Part shown: in pieces, positions 1-7,190 of the stretch
Position numbering within the stretch: the stretch's first letter is position 1
How the letters are laid out: every line of letters begins with the position of its first letter
Assembly (NCBI GenBank): GCA_023399275.1
Contig: JAEWQH010000028.1
Coordinates: forward strand, 1 to 18,828
Source: Bacillota bacterium
GTDB lineage: Bacteria > Bacillota > Clostridia > Christensenellales > CAG-138
Direction: 5' to 3'
DNA: 18,828 nt
Made by a program: the position numbers and the translations under genes
The notes under the pieces: generated by a model
What the model saw: only the letters and a program-made list of their open reading frames with translations
Databases searched by the model: none
Told to the model about the DNA's origin: nothing

Positions 1-1663
1 GGATGTGCGCGAGCGTATCCATCAGCGCCAGCAGCGCCTCGCCTCCGCTGGAAAAGACGCGGCGGTAGAGCTTATCCCAGTAGCTGCGCCGCTCCTCTGG
101 CACACAGCGGGCAAACAGACTCGCCGCAATGGTCTTGAGCGAGTTAGAGATGCGCGCCGCGTGCTTTTGCGAGATCTTATAATCCGGATGGAGGCAAAGC
201 TCAATGTAATCGTCCCACAGCGAGATGCTCTCGCTGAGCACCGCATGCAGCGCGGGCGCGATGGCGAGCGAGCCGGCTCCGCGCGGCAGCTCCTTGCGGT
301 AGCGCGGGCCGGAGTTCGCGAGAATAGCGCCCATGATGCGCCCCGCATGGCGGCGCACGTCGCCATCGTGGTGCATCAGCAGTTCATAGAGGAACCGCAG
401 CGTCAGCAGCTTGTGCCTGCGCGTCATGTAGGTGCTGTATTCTTCAAAGAGCAGCAGATAGGTGCGGATGCGGCTGAGGTTTTTCTCATCCCTCGCCTGT
501 TCAAGCATCGCCTCAAACGAGTCGCTCACCGAGATGGTGTGCATCAGGTGCACGTTGTTATCGAAGGCATGGTTGCACAGCGCGCGGATGACCTCGCCCT
601 GGGAAAGCAGCGCGGCATCCTTCTCCTCCGCCGGCAGCAGCGCATCGGCGTTTGGATCGGTGTTCACGCCCCGGCTATGCAGAAAGCGCTCAAAGTCGTC
701 CAGCTTTTCATACACCGTCTCATAGCGCAGGCGCTTTTCCGGCGTCATATCCGCAAGCTTGACGAAGATGCGATCACGCGACTGCGCCAGCGGGCTGATG
801 ATGGCTTGCTCCTTCCCGTCCGCTCCGCGCTCGGCGCGCACACGAAAGTCCGCATAGATCAGGATCAACGATTCGATCGGCAGGTTTTCAAACTCCAGGT
901 CCCAGGTGGAGTGGTTCGCGGCGATATGCGCGATATCCGGCATGCCTTTCTCTTCGAGCCATTTCCAGGTGTAATAGTAGTGCAGATAGGGGATGCGCGG
1001 CATATCCTCCCCACGGCAGCCGAACTTGCCGATGTCGTGGGAGAGCGCGGCACACGCGGCAAGCGCGACGTCCACCGGCAGCCCTGCCTGTTTTGCCTGC
1101 CTGGCGGTATGCACGGCCACGTGCCGAACGCCAAAGGTATGCCCTGCCGGGTCAAACGGCATGATCTCCTTGCCGATGCGCAAAAGCTCGCGGTAACAGC
1201 TCTTCTTCATCGCCTCGGCAAAAAGCACGCACTGCGCACGAACGGCGCTTGCATCCAGCTCCTCCTGCAAAAGCGGCAGATAGTCCAGCAGCGGATCAAA
1301 CGCGCTTTCCCGCTCCGCATCCAGCAGACGCGAAAGCACGGTTAAAAACAGCTTCAACGCGCTTTTTTGCCCCTTGGTGGAGCGCGGCGCGCCGGAGTAT
1401 GGATACAGACCCGCGGAGAGCGCCTCATAGGCGTACGAAAGCAGCCCCTCCTGCGGCAGTTCTCCGAGATGCCGAATCAGCGGCGCACACAGTTCGGCCG
1501 CCGATGCGCAGCAAACGCGCTTGCCGAGCATGGCGGCATACGCCGCGTCAAACCCGGTCTTCGCCGTCCACGCGCGCAGCTGCCTGTTTGTTACGCCCGT
1601 GTTTTTCGCCAGCTCCGCATACAGCGCATCCAGCGCTCCGGCGCTCGCGGTCCGCTCGTCCAT
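1..1663 (-). CDS. HD-domain phosphohydrolase-like protein with HEAT-like C-terminal region (3' end outside window)
   Basis: A continuous minus-strand frame of 554 codons starts at ATG 1663 and runs off the left edge, so the C-terminus is missing. The start is set by GGAGGAG 7 nt upstream. Residues about 175-275 form an HD domain: H181 in VRHVAVH, the H209-D210 pair in LSHDIGKFG and D272 in YADFR match the H...HD...D metal ligands of HD phosphohydrolases. The N-terminal 170 residues are helical and unassigned. Past residue 400 a segment reading LLMHHDGDVRRHAGRIMG resembles a HEAT repeat. HD proteins usually hydrolyse phosphate esters of nucleotides or cyclic dinucleotides; the substrate here cannot be deduced. 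It is a single gene, divergent from the zinc operon. The long plus-strand open frame over it is only a GC-rich shadow. Confidence 0.85.
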   Translation of the reverse strand, partial: MDERTASAGALDALYAELAKNTGVTNRQLRAWTAKTGFDAAYAAMLGKRVCCASAAELCAPLIRHLGELPQEGLLSYAYEALSAGLYPYSGAPRSTKGQKSALKLFLTVLSRLLDAERESAFDPLLDYLPLLQEELDASAVRAQCVLFAEAMKKSCYRELLRIGKEIMPFDPAGHTFGVRHVAVHTARQAKQAGLPVDVALAACAALSHDIGKFGCRGEDMPRIPYLHYYYTWKWLEEKGMPDIAHIAANHSTWDLEFENLPIESLILIYADFRVRAERGADGKEQAIISPLAQSRDRIFVKLADMTPEKRLRYETVYEKLDDFERFLHSRGVNTDPNADALLPAEEKDAALLSQGEVIRALCNHAFDNNVHLMHTISVSDSFEAMLEQARDEKNLSRIRTYLLLFEEYSTYMTRRHKLLTLRFLYELLMHHDGDVRRHAGRIMGAILANSGPRYRKELPRGAGSLAIAPALHAVLSESISLWDDYIELCLHPDYKISQKHAARISNSLKTIAASLFARCVPEERRSYWDKLYRRVFSSGGEALLALMDTLAHI

Positions 1664-1911
1664 ACCACCACTCCTCCGTCCGGCCGACGTCTTGCCGCTT
1701 TGCACGCGTGGCCGGTCTGTTCAATTGTCTCCGGTTTGGATGCATTCCAGATTCGAAAAGATCTGCCTGCCGATCACATTGACTCAACTCCGTCGAAAAC
1801 CGGGGTTTGGGGGCGGAACACCCGTTCTTCGTCCGTCGCCCCTCCGGCTTCCGGCCGACGGTACCGGTGCGGCCGGAACCATCCAGTTTTTTTGATACGC
1901 CGGCGTTCACT
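1664..1911 (-). promoter_or_regulatory. Long structured 5' leader of the HD-domain gene
   Basis: About 250 nt separate the predicted minus-strand transcription start from the HD-gene ATG. On that strand the segment holds several strong helices: an 11-bp stem with one bulge built on CCGGCCG (1851-1857) and CGGCCGG (1870-1876), a GGGGCG/CGCCCC stem with an inner GAAC/GUUC hairpin (about 1812-1844), and a CAGAU/AUCUG hairpin (about 1747-1764). I do not recognise a known riboswitch core. No gene is supported here. Confidence 0.4.
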
Positions 1912-1917
1912 GTCTTT

Positions 1918-1946
1918 ATTTTAATCAGATTATCCGCCGCTGTCGA
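1918..1946 (-). promoter_or_regulatory. Predicted sigma-A promoter for the HD-domain gene
   Basis: On the minus strand a -35 TCGACA (1946-1941) and a -10 TAAAAT (1923-1918) are separated by 17 nt. Transcription would start near 1911 and give a leader of about 250 nt. Confidence 0.5.
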
Positions 1947-2010
1947 GCAAAATGAGACATTCCCGCACTCCTCGCCGCACCGCGCGAGCCGTCCGCGCGT
2001 GTATCCGCGC

Positions 2011-2039
2011 TTGACAAACGTATAATTTGGTGTAAGATA
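2011..2039 (+). promoter_or_regulatory. Predicted promoter of the fur/znu operon
   Basis: A perfect -35 TTGACA (2011-2016) is followed by TAAGAT (2033-2038, 16-nt spacer) or AAGATA (2034-2039, 17-nt spacer). The TATAAT at 2021-2026 is too close to this -35 to pair with it. The predicted start falls inside the operator just downstream. Confidence 0.6.
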
Positions 2040-2054
2040 TGAGAGTAATTCTCA
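2040..2054 (+). promoter_or_regulatory. Fur/Zur-type 7-1-7 operator
   Basis: TGAGAGTAATTCTCA is a 15-bp near-palindrome with two 7-bp arms around a central A and a single mismatch between arms. It has the 7-1-7 layout of Fur-family boxes. It covers the predicted transcription start of an operon whose first gene is a Fur-family regulator and whose other genes encode zinc uptake, so metal-dependent autorepression is the simplest reading. Confidence 0.7.
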
Positions 2055-2126
2055 TTTTTAAACGTGCGGTTACCGCAAAGCGCAGCCGGCGCGCATCGGA
2101 CACAACAGCTTCGGGAGGCGGATGCA

Positions 2127-2546
2127 TTGGCGGAATACGAAACAAAACAGCGGCGAATTCTGCTGGACTACCTCAACGCGCACCCCGACCAGGGCTTCTC
2201 GGTCGAGGAATTGCACCGCGGGCTCTGCAGCGAGCACGCCGCGGCCGACGTGCCCGGCAAGAGCACCCTCTACCGCCTGATCGCGCGGCTGGTATCCGAG
2301 GGACTGGTCAAACGCTTCGCGCTTGGGCCGGGTCACAGGTTTGCCTACCAGATCGTCGCCTGCGACGCGTGCGACGCGCACCTGCACCTCAAGTGCACCG
2401 CGTGCGGCTGCCTGTATCACATGGACCACGCCGTCAGCGAGCGGATCATGCGCGAGGTGCTCAGCCGAAGCGAGTTTTCTCTGGATGAAAAAGAAACCGT
2501 GCTCTTCGGCGTCTGCAAGGACTGTAAGCTTCGGCGGAAACCATGA
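2127..2546 (+). CDS. Fur-family metalloregulator, probably the zinc regulator Zur
   Basis: A 139-residue Fur-family repressor. The start is taken as TTG 2127, because GGGAGG lies 8 nt upstream and the product then begins MAEYETKQRR, as is usual in the family; an in-frame ATG at 2064 has no ribosome site. The N-terminal winged helix covers residues about 5-75 (KSTLYRLIARL recognition helix). The C-terminal metal part has H85-x-H87 in HLHLKC, the pair C90/C93 and the pair C130/C133, forming the structural Cys4 zinc site. It is the first gene of a zinc-uptake operon with a Fur-type box in its promoter, which favours Zur over iron Fur or PerR. Specificity within the family is inferred from context. 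Confidence 0.88.
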   Translation: MAEYETKQRRILLDYLNAHPDQGFSVEELHRGLCSEHAAADVPGKSTLYRLIARLVSEGLVKRFALGPGHRFAYQIVACDACDAHLHLKCTACGCLYHMDHAVSERIMREVLSRSEFSLDEKETVLFGVCKDCKLRRKP

Positions 2547-2866
2547 CGATGCGCATGAAATTCCCCTTCCTTTGCAAGCGGCGCTCGCTCGCGCTGATTC
2601 TCGGCGCGGTGCTCGCCCTATCGCTGATGCTCGGCGCGGCGTTTATGCTATCGCAAGTGCATCACCACTGCACGGGCGCGCACTGCGGCGTCTGCGCCGC
2701 GGTTTCACGTTGCGCGTCGTTCCTCCGGGCGGAGACGGGCGCCGTCCTCCCCGTGGCGGCCGCGACGGCCGCGCTTTGGGGCGTCTTGCCGTTTTTCGCG
2801 TTTCCCGCGCCGACGGGCCGCGCGGCGCGCACCCTTGTCTCCCTCAAGGTCAAGCTGTCCGATTGA
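2543..2866 (+). CDS. Small membrane protein with His/Cys metal-binding-like cluster
   Basis: A 107-residue protein whose ATG overlaps the stop of the Fur-family gene (ATGA), so the two are translationally coupled. Residues 15-37 form a hydrophobic helix after a basic start (KRRS). Next comes HHHCTGAHCGVC at residues 40-51, then a second hydrophobic stretch (about 66-88) and a short basic tail. The dense His/Cys cluster between two helices looks like a metal-binding site. Its place between the regulator and znuA suggests a part in zinc handling. I recognise the general kind of short clostridial protein but no named family, so function is inferred from motif and operon only. Confidence 0.75.
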   Translation: MTMRMKFPFLCKRRSLALILGAVLALSLMLGAAFMLSQVHHHCTGAHCGVCAAVSRCASFLRAETGAVLPVAAATAALWGVLPFFAFPAPTGRAARTLVSLKVKLSD

Positions 2867-2872
2867 GGGCGC

Positions 2873-2887
2873 GGAAACACCGTTTCC
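2873..2887 (+). other. Short hairpin between the small membrane protein gene and znuA
   Basis: GGAAAC (2873-2878) and GTTTCC (2882-2887) can pair around a 3-nt loop, and CGTTTCC is then repeated. There is no U-tract, so it is more likely a processing or stability element than a terminator. The znuA ribosome site follows about 25 nt later. Confidence 0.3.
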
Positions 2888-2926
2888 CGTTTCCCAACCA
2901 TCGGACTATTTGGAGGTTATTCCCAT

Positions 2927-3895
2927 ATGAAACTACGAAAAACCGCAGCGCTTGCGCTGATCCTGCTTCTTTTGCTCTCCGCCCTCGCCGCCTGCGCACC
3001 GCAGCAGACCGCCGAATCAACCGCGGGCATCTCGGTGGTCTCCACCGTATTCCCCGGCTACGATTTTGCGCGGCAGATCACGGCGGGTACGGACGCGAAC
3101 GTCACGCTCTTGCTGCAGCCCGGCGAGGAGGTGCACTCCTTTGACCCCACCAGCCAGGATATCATCCGCATCCAGCAAGCCGATCTGTTCGTCTACGTCG
3201 GTGGCGAGAACGACACCTGGGTCAAAGGCGTACTCTCCGGACTGGATAGCGACGTCAACACCTTCCGCATGATGGACTGCGTCTCGCTCTATGAAGAGGA
3301 GACGATCGAGGGCATGCAGGCAGAGGAAGCACACGAAGATGAAGAAGGCGAGGAAGCACACGAGCACGAATGGGACGAGCATGTCTGGACGGCGCCCGTC
3401 AACGCCATCGCCATCGTTCGGGCGATGACGGCGGAGCTGGCGAAGGTCGATCCGGCCAACGCGCCGGCATACCAGGCCAATTCCGACGCGTATATCGCGC
3501 AGCTGGAGGCACTCGACCAGTCGTTCTGGGCCGTGGTGAACGCGGCGCCGCGCAAGACCGTCGTCTTTGCCGACCGCTTCCCCGCGCGCTACTTCGTCGA
3601 GGAATTTGGGCTGTCGTATTACGCGGCGTTCCCCGGCTGCTCCACCGAGACGGAACCTTCGGCCGCAACGGTCGCCTTCCTGATCGACCACGTGAAGGCG
3701 GAGGATATCCCGGTCGTGTTCTACATCGAGATGTCCAACCAGCAGATGGCGAATACCATCGCCGAAGCGACCGGCGCAAAGACGACGCTCTTTCATACCT
3801 GCCACAACGTGACCAAAGCGGAGTTTGAAAGCGGGGCGACGTATCTGTCGCTCATGCAGAACAACGTCCTTGCGCTGCAGGCCGCGCTGAACTGA
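2927..3895 (+). CDS. znuA: Zinc ABC transporter substrate-binding lipoprotein
   Basis: A 322-residue cluster A-I (ZnuA/AdcA) metal-binding protein. GGAGG precedes ATG 2927. Residues 1-22 are a lipoprotein signal with lipobox LAAC and acceptor C23. H70 in GEEVHSFDP and H152 in DEHVWTAPVNA match the first two metal-binding histidines. Between them residues 133-152 form the His/Glu/Asp-rich loop typical of zinc binders. The usual third His is absent: the matching segment reads FADRFPARYF. The C-terminal domain carries AAFPGCSTETEPS and late histidines at 290 and 293. It would capture zinc outside the membrane and pass it to the ZnuB channel. Zinc is favoured over manganese by the His-rich loop and the operon; the exact ion is inferred. 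Confidence 0.9.
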   Translation: MKLRKTAALALILLLLLSALAACAPQQTAESTAGISVVSTVFPGYDFARQITAGTDANVTLLLQPGEEVHSFDPTSQDIIRIQQADLFVYVGGENDTWVKGVLSGLDSDVNTFRMMDCVSLYEEETIEGMQAEEAHEDEEGEEAHEHEWDEHVWTAPVNAIAIVRAMTAELAKVDPANAPAYQANSDAYIAQLEALDQSFWAVVNAAPRKTVVFADRFPARYFVEEFGLSYYAAFPGCSTETEPSAATVAFLIDHVKAEDIPVVFYIEMSNQQMANTIAEATGAKTTLFHTCHNVTKAEFESGATYLSLMQNNVLALQAALN

Positions 3896-3932
3896 CCGAA
3901 TATTTCAAAAAAGCAGGAGGCTGTCACACCAG

Positions 3933-4640
3933 ATGTCGTTGATTCAGGTTCAAAACGCCGCGTTTCGCTACGATGGCAAGGAGGTCGTCAGCGGTCTCAA
4001 TTTCACCGTTGAGCCCTGCGACTATCTCTGCATCGTCGGCGAAAACGGCTCGGGCAAGAGCACGCTCGTCAAGGGTTTGCTCGGGCTGAAAGCGCCGCAT
4101 ACCGGCGCCATCACATTTGGCGAAGGCCTCAGCGCGCGCCAGATCGGCTATCTCCCCCAACAAAAGGAGAGCCAGCGCGACTTCCCCGCCAGCGTGCAGG
4201 AGGTCGTGCTCTCCGGCACGCTCAACTCTCTCGGGTTTCGTCCATTTTACACGCGGATACAGCGAAAAAATGCACTCGAGCAGATCGAGCGCGTCGGCAT
4301 GCTCCCGCTGAAAAACAGCGCTTTTCGCGAGCTCTCGGGCGGGCAGCAGCAGCGCACGCTGCTTGCCCGCGCGCTTGCGGCCACGCAAAAACTGCTCATA
4401 CTCGACGAGCCGATCGCGAGCCTCGACCCCGTCGCCGCGGCGGACATGTATCGGCTGATCGAGCAGATCAACCGCAACCACGGCGTGACCATCGTCATGG
4501 TCTCGCACGACCCGCACGCCGCGGCGCACGAGGCAAACCGCGTCTTGCACCTGGATAACCGCCAGCTCTTCTATGGCTCCGCGGCGGACTATCGCAAAAG
4601 CGAGATCGGCAAACGGTTTTTGGGAGGTGAAGGCAGATGA
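3933..4640 (+). CDS. znuC: Zinc ABC transporter ATP-binding protein
   Basis: A 235-residue ABC ATPase powering zinc import. It has Walker A GENGSGKST (36-44), a Q-loop around Q76 (YLPQQ), ABC signature LSGGQQQR (134-141), Walker B LLILDEP (154-160) and the switch histidine H192 in SHDPH. ATG 3933 was chosen because MSLIQVQNAAFRYDG is the normal beginning of this family; AGGAGG lies 12 nt upstream, slightly far. The 3' end overlaps znuB by 4 bp (ATGA), giving translational coupling. The three transporter parts lie in the order znuA-znuC-znuB. Confidence 0.93.
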   Translation: MSLIQVQNAAFRYDGKEVVSGLNFTVEPCDYLCIVGENGSGKSTLVKGLLGLKAPHTGAITFGEGLSARQIGYLPQQKESQRDFPASVQEVVLSGTLNSLGFRPFYTRIQRKNALEQIERVGMLPLKNSAFRELSGGQQQRTLLARALAATQKLLILDEPIASLDPVAAADMYRLIEQINRNHGVTIVMVSHDPHAAAHEANRVLHLDNRQLFYGSAADYRKSEIGKRFLGGEGR

Positions 4641-5467
4641 TCGCGATCATCGGTGAAATGCTGTCCTATCCGTTTCTCGTGCGCGCCGTGGTCGTCGGCC
4701 TGCTCGTTTCGCTCTGCGCGTCGCTTCTGGGCGTGAGCCTCGTGCTCAAGCGCTTCTCCATGATCGGCGACGGGCTCTCCCACGTGGGCTTCGGCGCGCT
4801 CGCCATCGCCTCGGTGGCAAACATCGCCCCACTCTACCTCGCCATCCCCGTCTGCATCGCGGCGTCGTTCCTGCTGCTGCGCATGAGCGAGAGCACGCGC
4901 ATCAAGGGCGACGCGGCCATCGCCATGCTCTCCTCCGGCGCACTCGCCATCGGCGTGATGGTCGTCTCCATGACCACGGGCATGAATACGGATGTGTATA
5001 ACTATATGTTTGGCAGCATCCTCTCGCTCTCCGCTGCGGACGCCACGCTCTCCGTCGCGCTCAGTGCGGTCGTGCTCGCGCTGTTTGTGCTGTTTTATCC
5101 GCGCCTGTTCGCGGTTACGTTCGACGAGTCCTTCTCCCGCGCAACGGGCATCCCGACCCGCGCGTACAACGCGGCGCTGGCAACGCTCTCCTCGGTCACC
5201 GTCGTGCTCGGCATGCGCATGATGGGCGCGCTGCTCATCTCCAGCCTCATCATCTTCCCTGTGCTGAGCGCCATGCGCATCGGCAAGCGCTACCTGACGG
5301 TGACGCTGCTCTCGGCCGCGGTCGCCGTGGCGGGCTTTGTGCTCGGCATGGTGGTGAGTTATGTCTACGAGGCGCCGAGCGGAGCGAGCATCGTCTGCGT
5401 CAACATCGCGCTGTTTCTGCTCTTTGCTGCCGCCGGCGCGATCCGAAACGCAGTCGTAAAAAAGTAG
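4637..5467 (+). CDS. znuB: Zinc ABC transporter permease
   Basis: A 276-residue integral membrane protein of the ABC-3 permease family, with about eight hydrophobic segments (for example 13-35, 62-82, 97-113, 136-157, 183-215, 219-243 and 250-270). Family hallmarks are SMIGDGLSHVGFG near residues 41-53 and APSGASIV near 246-253. It would form the membrane channel with ZnuC on the inside and ZnuA outside. GGGAGGTGAAGG precedes the ATG, which overlaps the znuC stop. It is the last gene of the operon, followed at once by a strong terminator. Confidence 0.93.
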   Translation: MIAIIGEMLSYPFLVRAVVVGLLVSLCASLLGVSLVLKRFSMIGDGLSHVGFGALAIASVANIAPLYLAIPVCIAASFLLLRMSESTRIKGDAAIAMLSSGALAIGVMVVSMTTGMNTDVYNYMFGSILSLSAADATLSVALSAVVLALFVLFYPRLFAVTFDESFSRATGIPTRAYNAALATLSSVTVVLGMRMMGALLISSLIIFPVLSAMRIGKRYLTVTLLSAAVAVAGFVLGMVVSYVYEAPSGASIVCVNIALFLLFAAAGAIRNAVVKK

Positions 5468-5485
5468 AAAACACATAGCACGCAA

Positions 5486-5520
5486 ACGCGCGGGGCGATT
5501 GATTTGCCCCGCGCGTTTTT
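5486..5520. terminator. Strong terminator between znuB and the convergent membrane-protein gene
   Basis: ACGCGCGGGGC (5486-5496) pairs perfectly with GCCCCGCGCGT (5506-5516) around a 9-nt loop and is followed by five T, ending the zinc operon. The stop codon of the convergent gene sits at 5519-5521, so the hairpin may also end that transcript, although the A-tract on its far side is short. Confidence 0.88.
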
Positions 5521-6007
5521 ATCGATCGCGCTCCGATTCACACCGCAGCTCGTTCCTGTGCCGGTACGCTATCGGGATATGCCCCGCGGCAAACAGCACA
5601 CTCGAGAGCATCATCCAAACCACCGCGCCAAAAGCACCCAGCAAAAAAAACGCAGCCCCGGGCAGCACAGCGGCCGCCAGCGGAAGGCCCAGAAGCGGGC
5701 GGTACAGGTCGGCCTCTCTCCGCGCGCCGCGAAAATAGCGCAGCCACCACAGATCATATAAAACCAGCAGCAGGAGCGCAGAAGCCAGCAGCAGATAGCG
5801 CGGCGACCACGCAACCCGGTCGTAGTCGCAAAAGATCAGCGCGCAAGCAACGATGCCCGCCTGCCCGATCCGTTCCAGCCATGCCAGCGCCGGCGGCTCC
5901 GCCCGCTGCTTGGTCGGCTCTTTTTGCGCGCGCATCCAGAGGATATTCGGCACCAAGAGCATGCATAGGCAAACGAATCCGACCAGCGAAAACCCAAGCG
6001 TACCCAT
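5519..6007 (-). CDS. Small integral membrane protein, unknown function
   Basis: A 162-residue protein with four to five hydrophobic helices (about 4-24, 48-62, 69-86, 106-128 and 129-146). Polar loops contain WMRAQKEPTKQRAE, CDYDRVAWSPRY and LRYFRGARREADLY, and the tail is Arg/Glu-rich. I do not recognise a named family. The start at 6007 has only a weak ribosome site. Only 12 nt separate it from the stop of the flavodoxin-like gene, so the two are probably cotranscribed. Its stop overlaps the zinc-operon terminator region. Confidence 0.7.
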   Translation of the reverse strand: MGTLGFSLVGFVCLCMLLVPNILWMRAQKEPTKQRAEPPALAWLERIGQAGIVACALIFCDYDRVAWSPRYLLLASALLLLVLYDLWWLRYFRGARREADLYRPLLGLPLAAAVLPGAAFFLLGAFGAVVWMMLSSVLFAAGHIPIAYRHRNELRCESERDR

Positions 6008-6019
6008 CCATTGTCCCCG

Positions 6020-6463
6020 CTACGCTTCCTTGCCCTTGTGCGGCGGCAGACCGGTCGGGATCGTATCCATCCGTGTCAGCATACAGCCGCGCGCCTCGAT
6101 CAGCCGGCGCGTCTGCGCGTCGCTCTCGCGCGGGTCGTTTCCCGCGCCGCAGAAGAAGACGGCTACCTCTTTGCCGGCGGGCAGCAGCTCAACCATCGCG
6201 TTGAACGCAGGCGCCGGATGCGCAGCCCAAACAGGGCAGCCAAGATAGATCCTCTCGTATGCGGAAAGATCCAGCGCCTCGGGCTGAATCCTCGGTTTTC
6301 TGCGCTTCATCGCCTCGATTACACCGGGGACAAACGCGCCGAGCAGGCTTCGCTTCCCCGCCTCGCGAACACGAAACAGATCCGCACCCTGCTCCGCCGC
6401 GATCCGTTCCGCCTCTTTCCGGGTTGAGCCGCCAAAGGTATAGTAGACCACCGCAGTTTTCAT
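6020..6463 (-). CDS. Flavodoxin-like FMN protein
   Basis: A 147-residue flavodoxin-fold protein. It starts MKTAVVYYTFGGSTRKEAE, where strand 1 is followed by the FMN phosphate-binding loop TFGGSTRK (residues 9-16). The 70s loop reads YLGCPVWAAHPAPAF and the 90s strand is VAVFFCGAGND, both placed as in flavodoxins that contact the isoalloxazine ring. GGAGG lies upstream of ATG 6463. It is likely a cytosolic electron carrier or FMN reductase partner. Its neighbours, an HTH-desulfoferrodoxin regulator upstream and a membrane protein downstream, suggest a redox role, but this is inference. Confidence 0.85.
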   Translation of the reverse strand: MKTAVVYYTFGGSTRKEAERIAAEQGADLFRVREAGKRSLLGAFVPGVIEAMKRRKPRIQPEALDLSAYERIYLGCPVWAAHPAPAFNAMVELLPAGKEVAVFFCGAGNDPRESDAQTRRLIEARGCMLTRMDTIPTGLPPHKGKEA

Positions 6464-6504
6464 ATCGCCGTTCCTCCAAAAAATTCAGACTTCGTCCCGC
6501 CGAT

Positions 6505-6533
6505 ATTCTATCATCCCGGCTGGCCGGGCACAA
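6505..6533 (-). promoter_or_regulatory. Predicted promoter of the flavodoxin gene with a palindrome in its spacer
   Basis: On the minus strand -35 TTGTGC (6533-6528) and -10 TAGAAT (6510-6505) are 17 nt apart. The spacer is largely a perfect palindrome, CCCGGC-TG-GCCGGG (6515-6528). It could be a repressor site or a short hairpin after the upstream HTH gene. Confidence 0.45.
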
Positions 6534-6552
6534 AGCGTTTTTGCGGCGGCCG

Positions 6553-7137
6553 CTATATCCGTCTTGCAAACAAACCGTGCCGGTTGCAGTAACCGTAGAC
6601 AATGCCATGCCCCCGGATGGGTAGGCGCGCCGCCGCATCCTGCTCGGGATACAGCTTCACGAGTTGCACCCGATCCGCCGTTACAAGCGCAAAAAACGAG
6701 ATGAAGTGCGCCTTCTCCATCGGATGCTGCATGGATGCGTAAAGCTCCCCGTCGATGCGCTCTGTAGAGATCGCGTGCTCGCCCTCATCTTCCTCCGCTT
6801 CCAGCGCGGGGAGCTGCACACCGCAGCAGCTGAACGCCCCCTCGCCCGCGGCGAGGATCACGTTGCCACAGACAGGGCAGACATAGAGCTTGCTTTTTTT
6901 CATATTGCCGTGGCGGTTCGTATTCTGCACGCACTCGCCGGAGAACAGCTCCGTCAGCGAAACGCCCAGCTGCTTTGCCAGCGGCTCGATCAGGCTGATA
7001 TCCGGCAATCCCCGGCCGGATTCCCACTTGGAGACCGCCTTATCGCTCACCGCCAGTTTTTCGGCCAGCTGCTTTTGCGTGTACCCCTTTTTCTCCCGCA
7101 GGCGCCGGATTGTACTCCCGGTCACATAATGATCCAT
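6553..7137 (-). CDS. XRE-family HTH regulator fused to a desulfoferrodoxin-like iron domain
   Basis: A 194-residue fusion. Residues 5-65 are an XRE/Cro helix-turn-helix (YTQKQLAEKLAVSDKAVSKW). Residues 85-109 resemble desulforedoxin, with CPVC (87, 90) and CC (104, 105) as a Cys4 iron site. Residues 118-193 match the superoxide reductase domain: H121, H138 in QHPMEKAH, H144, C184 and H187 in YCNRHG supply the His4-Cys iron ligands. The catalytic Glu-Lys pair that normally precedes the first His (EKH) reads Gly-Glu here. A plausible role is an oxidative-stress or redox sensor, not an enzyme. ATG 7137 is preferred over the in-frame ATG 7182 because AAGGTGG lies just upstream and HTH homology starts there. 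Confidence 0.88.
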   Translation of the reverse strand: MDHYVTGSTIRRLREKKGYTQKQLAEKLAVSDKAVSKWESGRGLPDISLIEPLAKQLGVSLTELFSGECVQNTNRHGNMKKSKLYVCPVCGNVILAAGEGAFSCCGVQLPALEAEEDEGEHAISTERIDGELYASMQHPMEKAHFISFFALVTADRVQLVKLYPEQDAAARLPIRGHGIVYGYCNRHGLFARRI

Positions 7138-7161
7138 AACACCACCTTGCTTTCTGTCGTG

Positions 7162-7190
7162 AGCATAGCACGCCGGCTCCACGCGGGCAA
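7162..7190 (-). promoter_or_regulatory. Predicted promoter of the HTH-desulfoferrodoxin gene
   Basis: On the minus strand -35 TTGCCC (7190-7185) and -10 TATGCT (7167-7162) are 17 nt apart, about 25 nt upstream of the start codon. Confidence 0.45.

Noticed and set aside
5..1345. A 446-codon open frame on the plus strand opposite the HD-domain gene
   Set aside because: The minus strand carries clear HD motifs, a good ribosome site and normal codon use. The plus-strand product is Arg/His/Gln-rich without motifs, a usual antisense shadow in GC-rich DNA.
1851..1893. Hairpin CCGGCCG/CGGCCGG followed at a distance by seven T on the plus strand, as a terminator
   Set aside because: The T-run is 10 nt away from the stem and there is no plus-strand gene upstream to terminate. 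It fits better as part of the leader of the minus-strand HD gene.
4589..5485. A 298-codon minus-strand frame over znuB
   Set aside because: It is a low-complexity product rich in Asp, His, Glu and Arg, the typical antisense reading of a membrane protein; znuB is certain.
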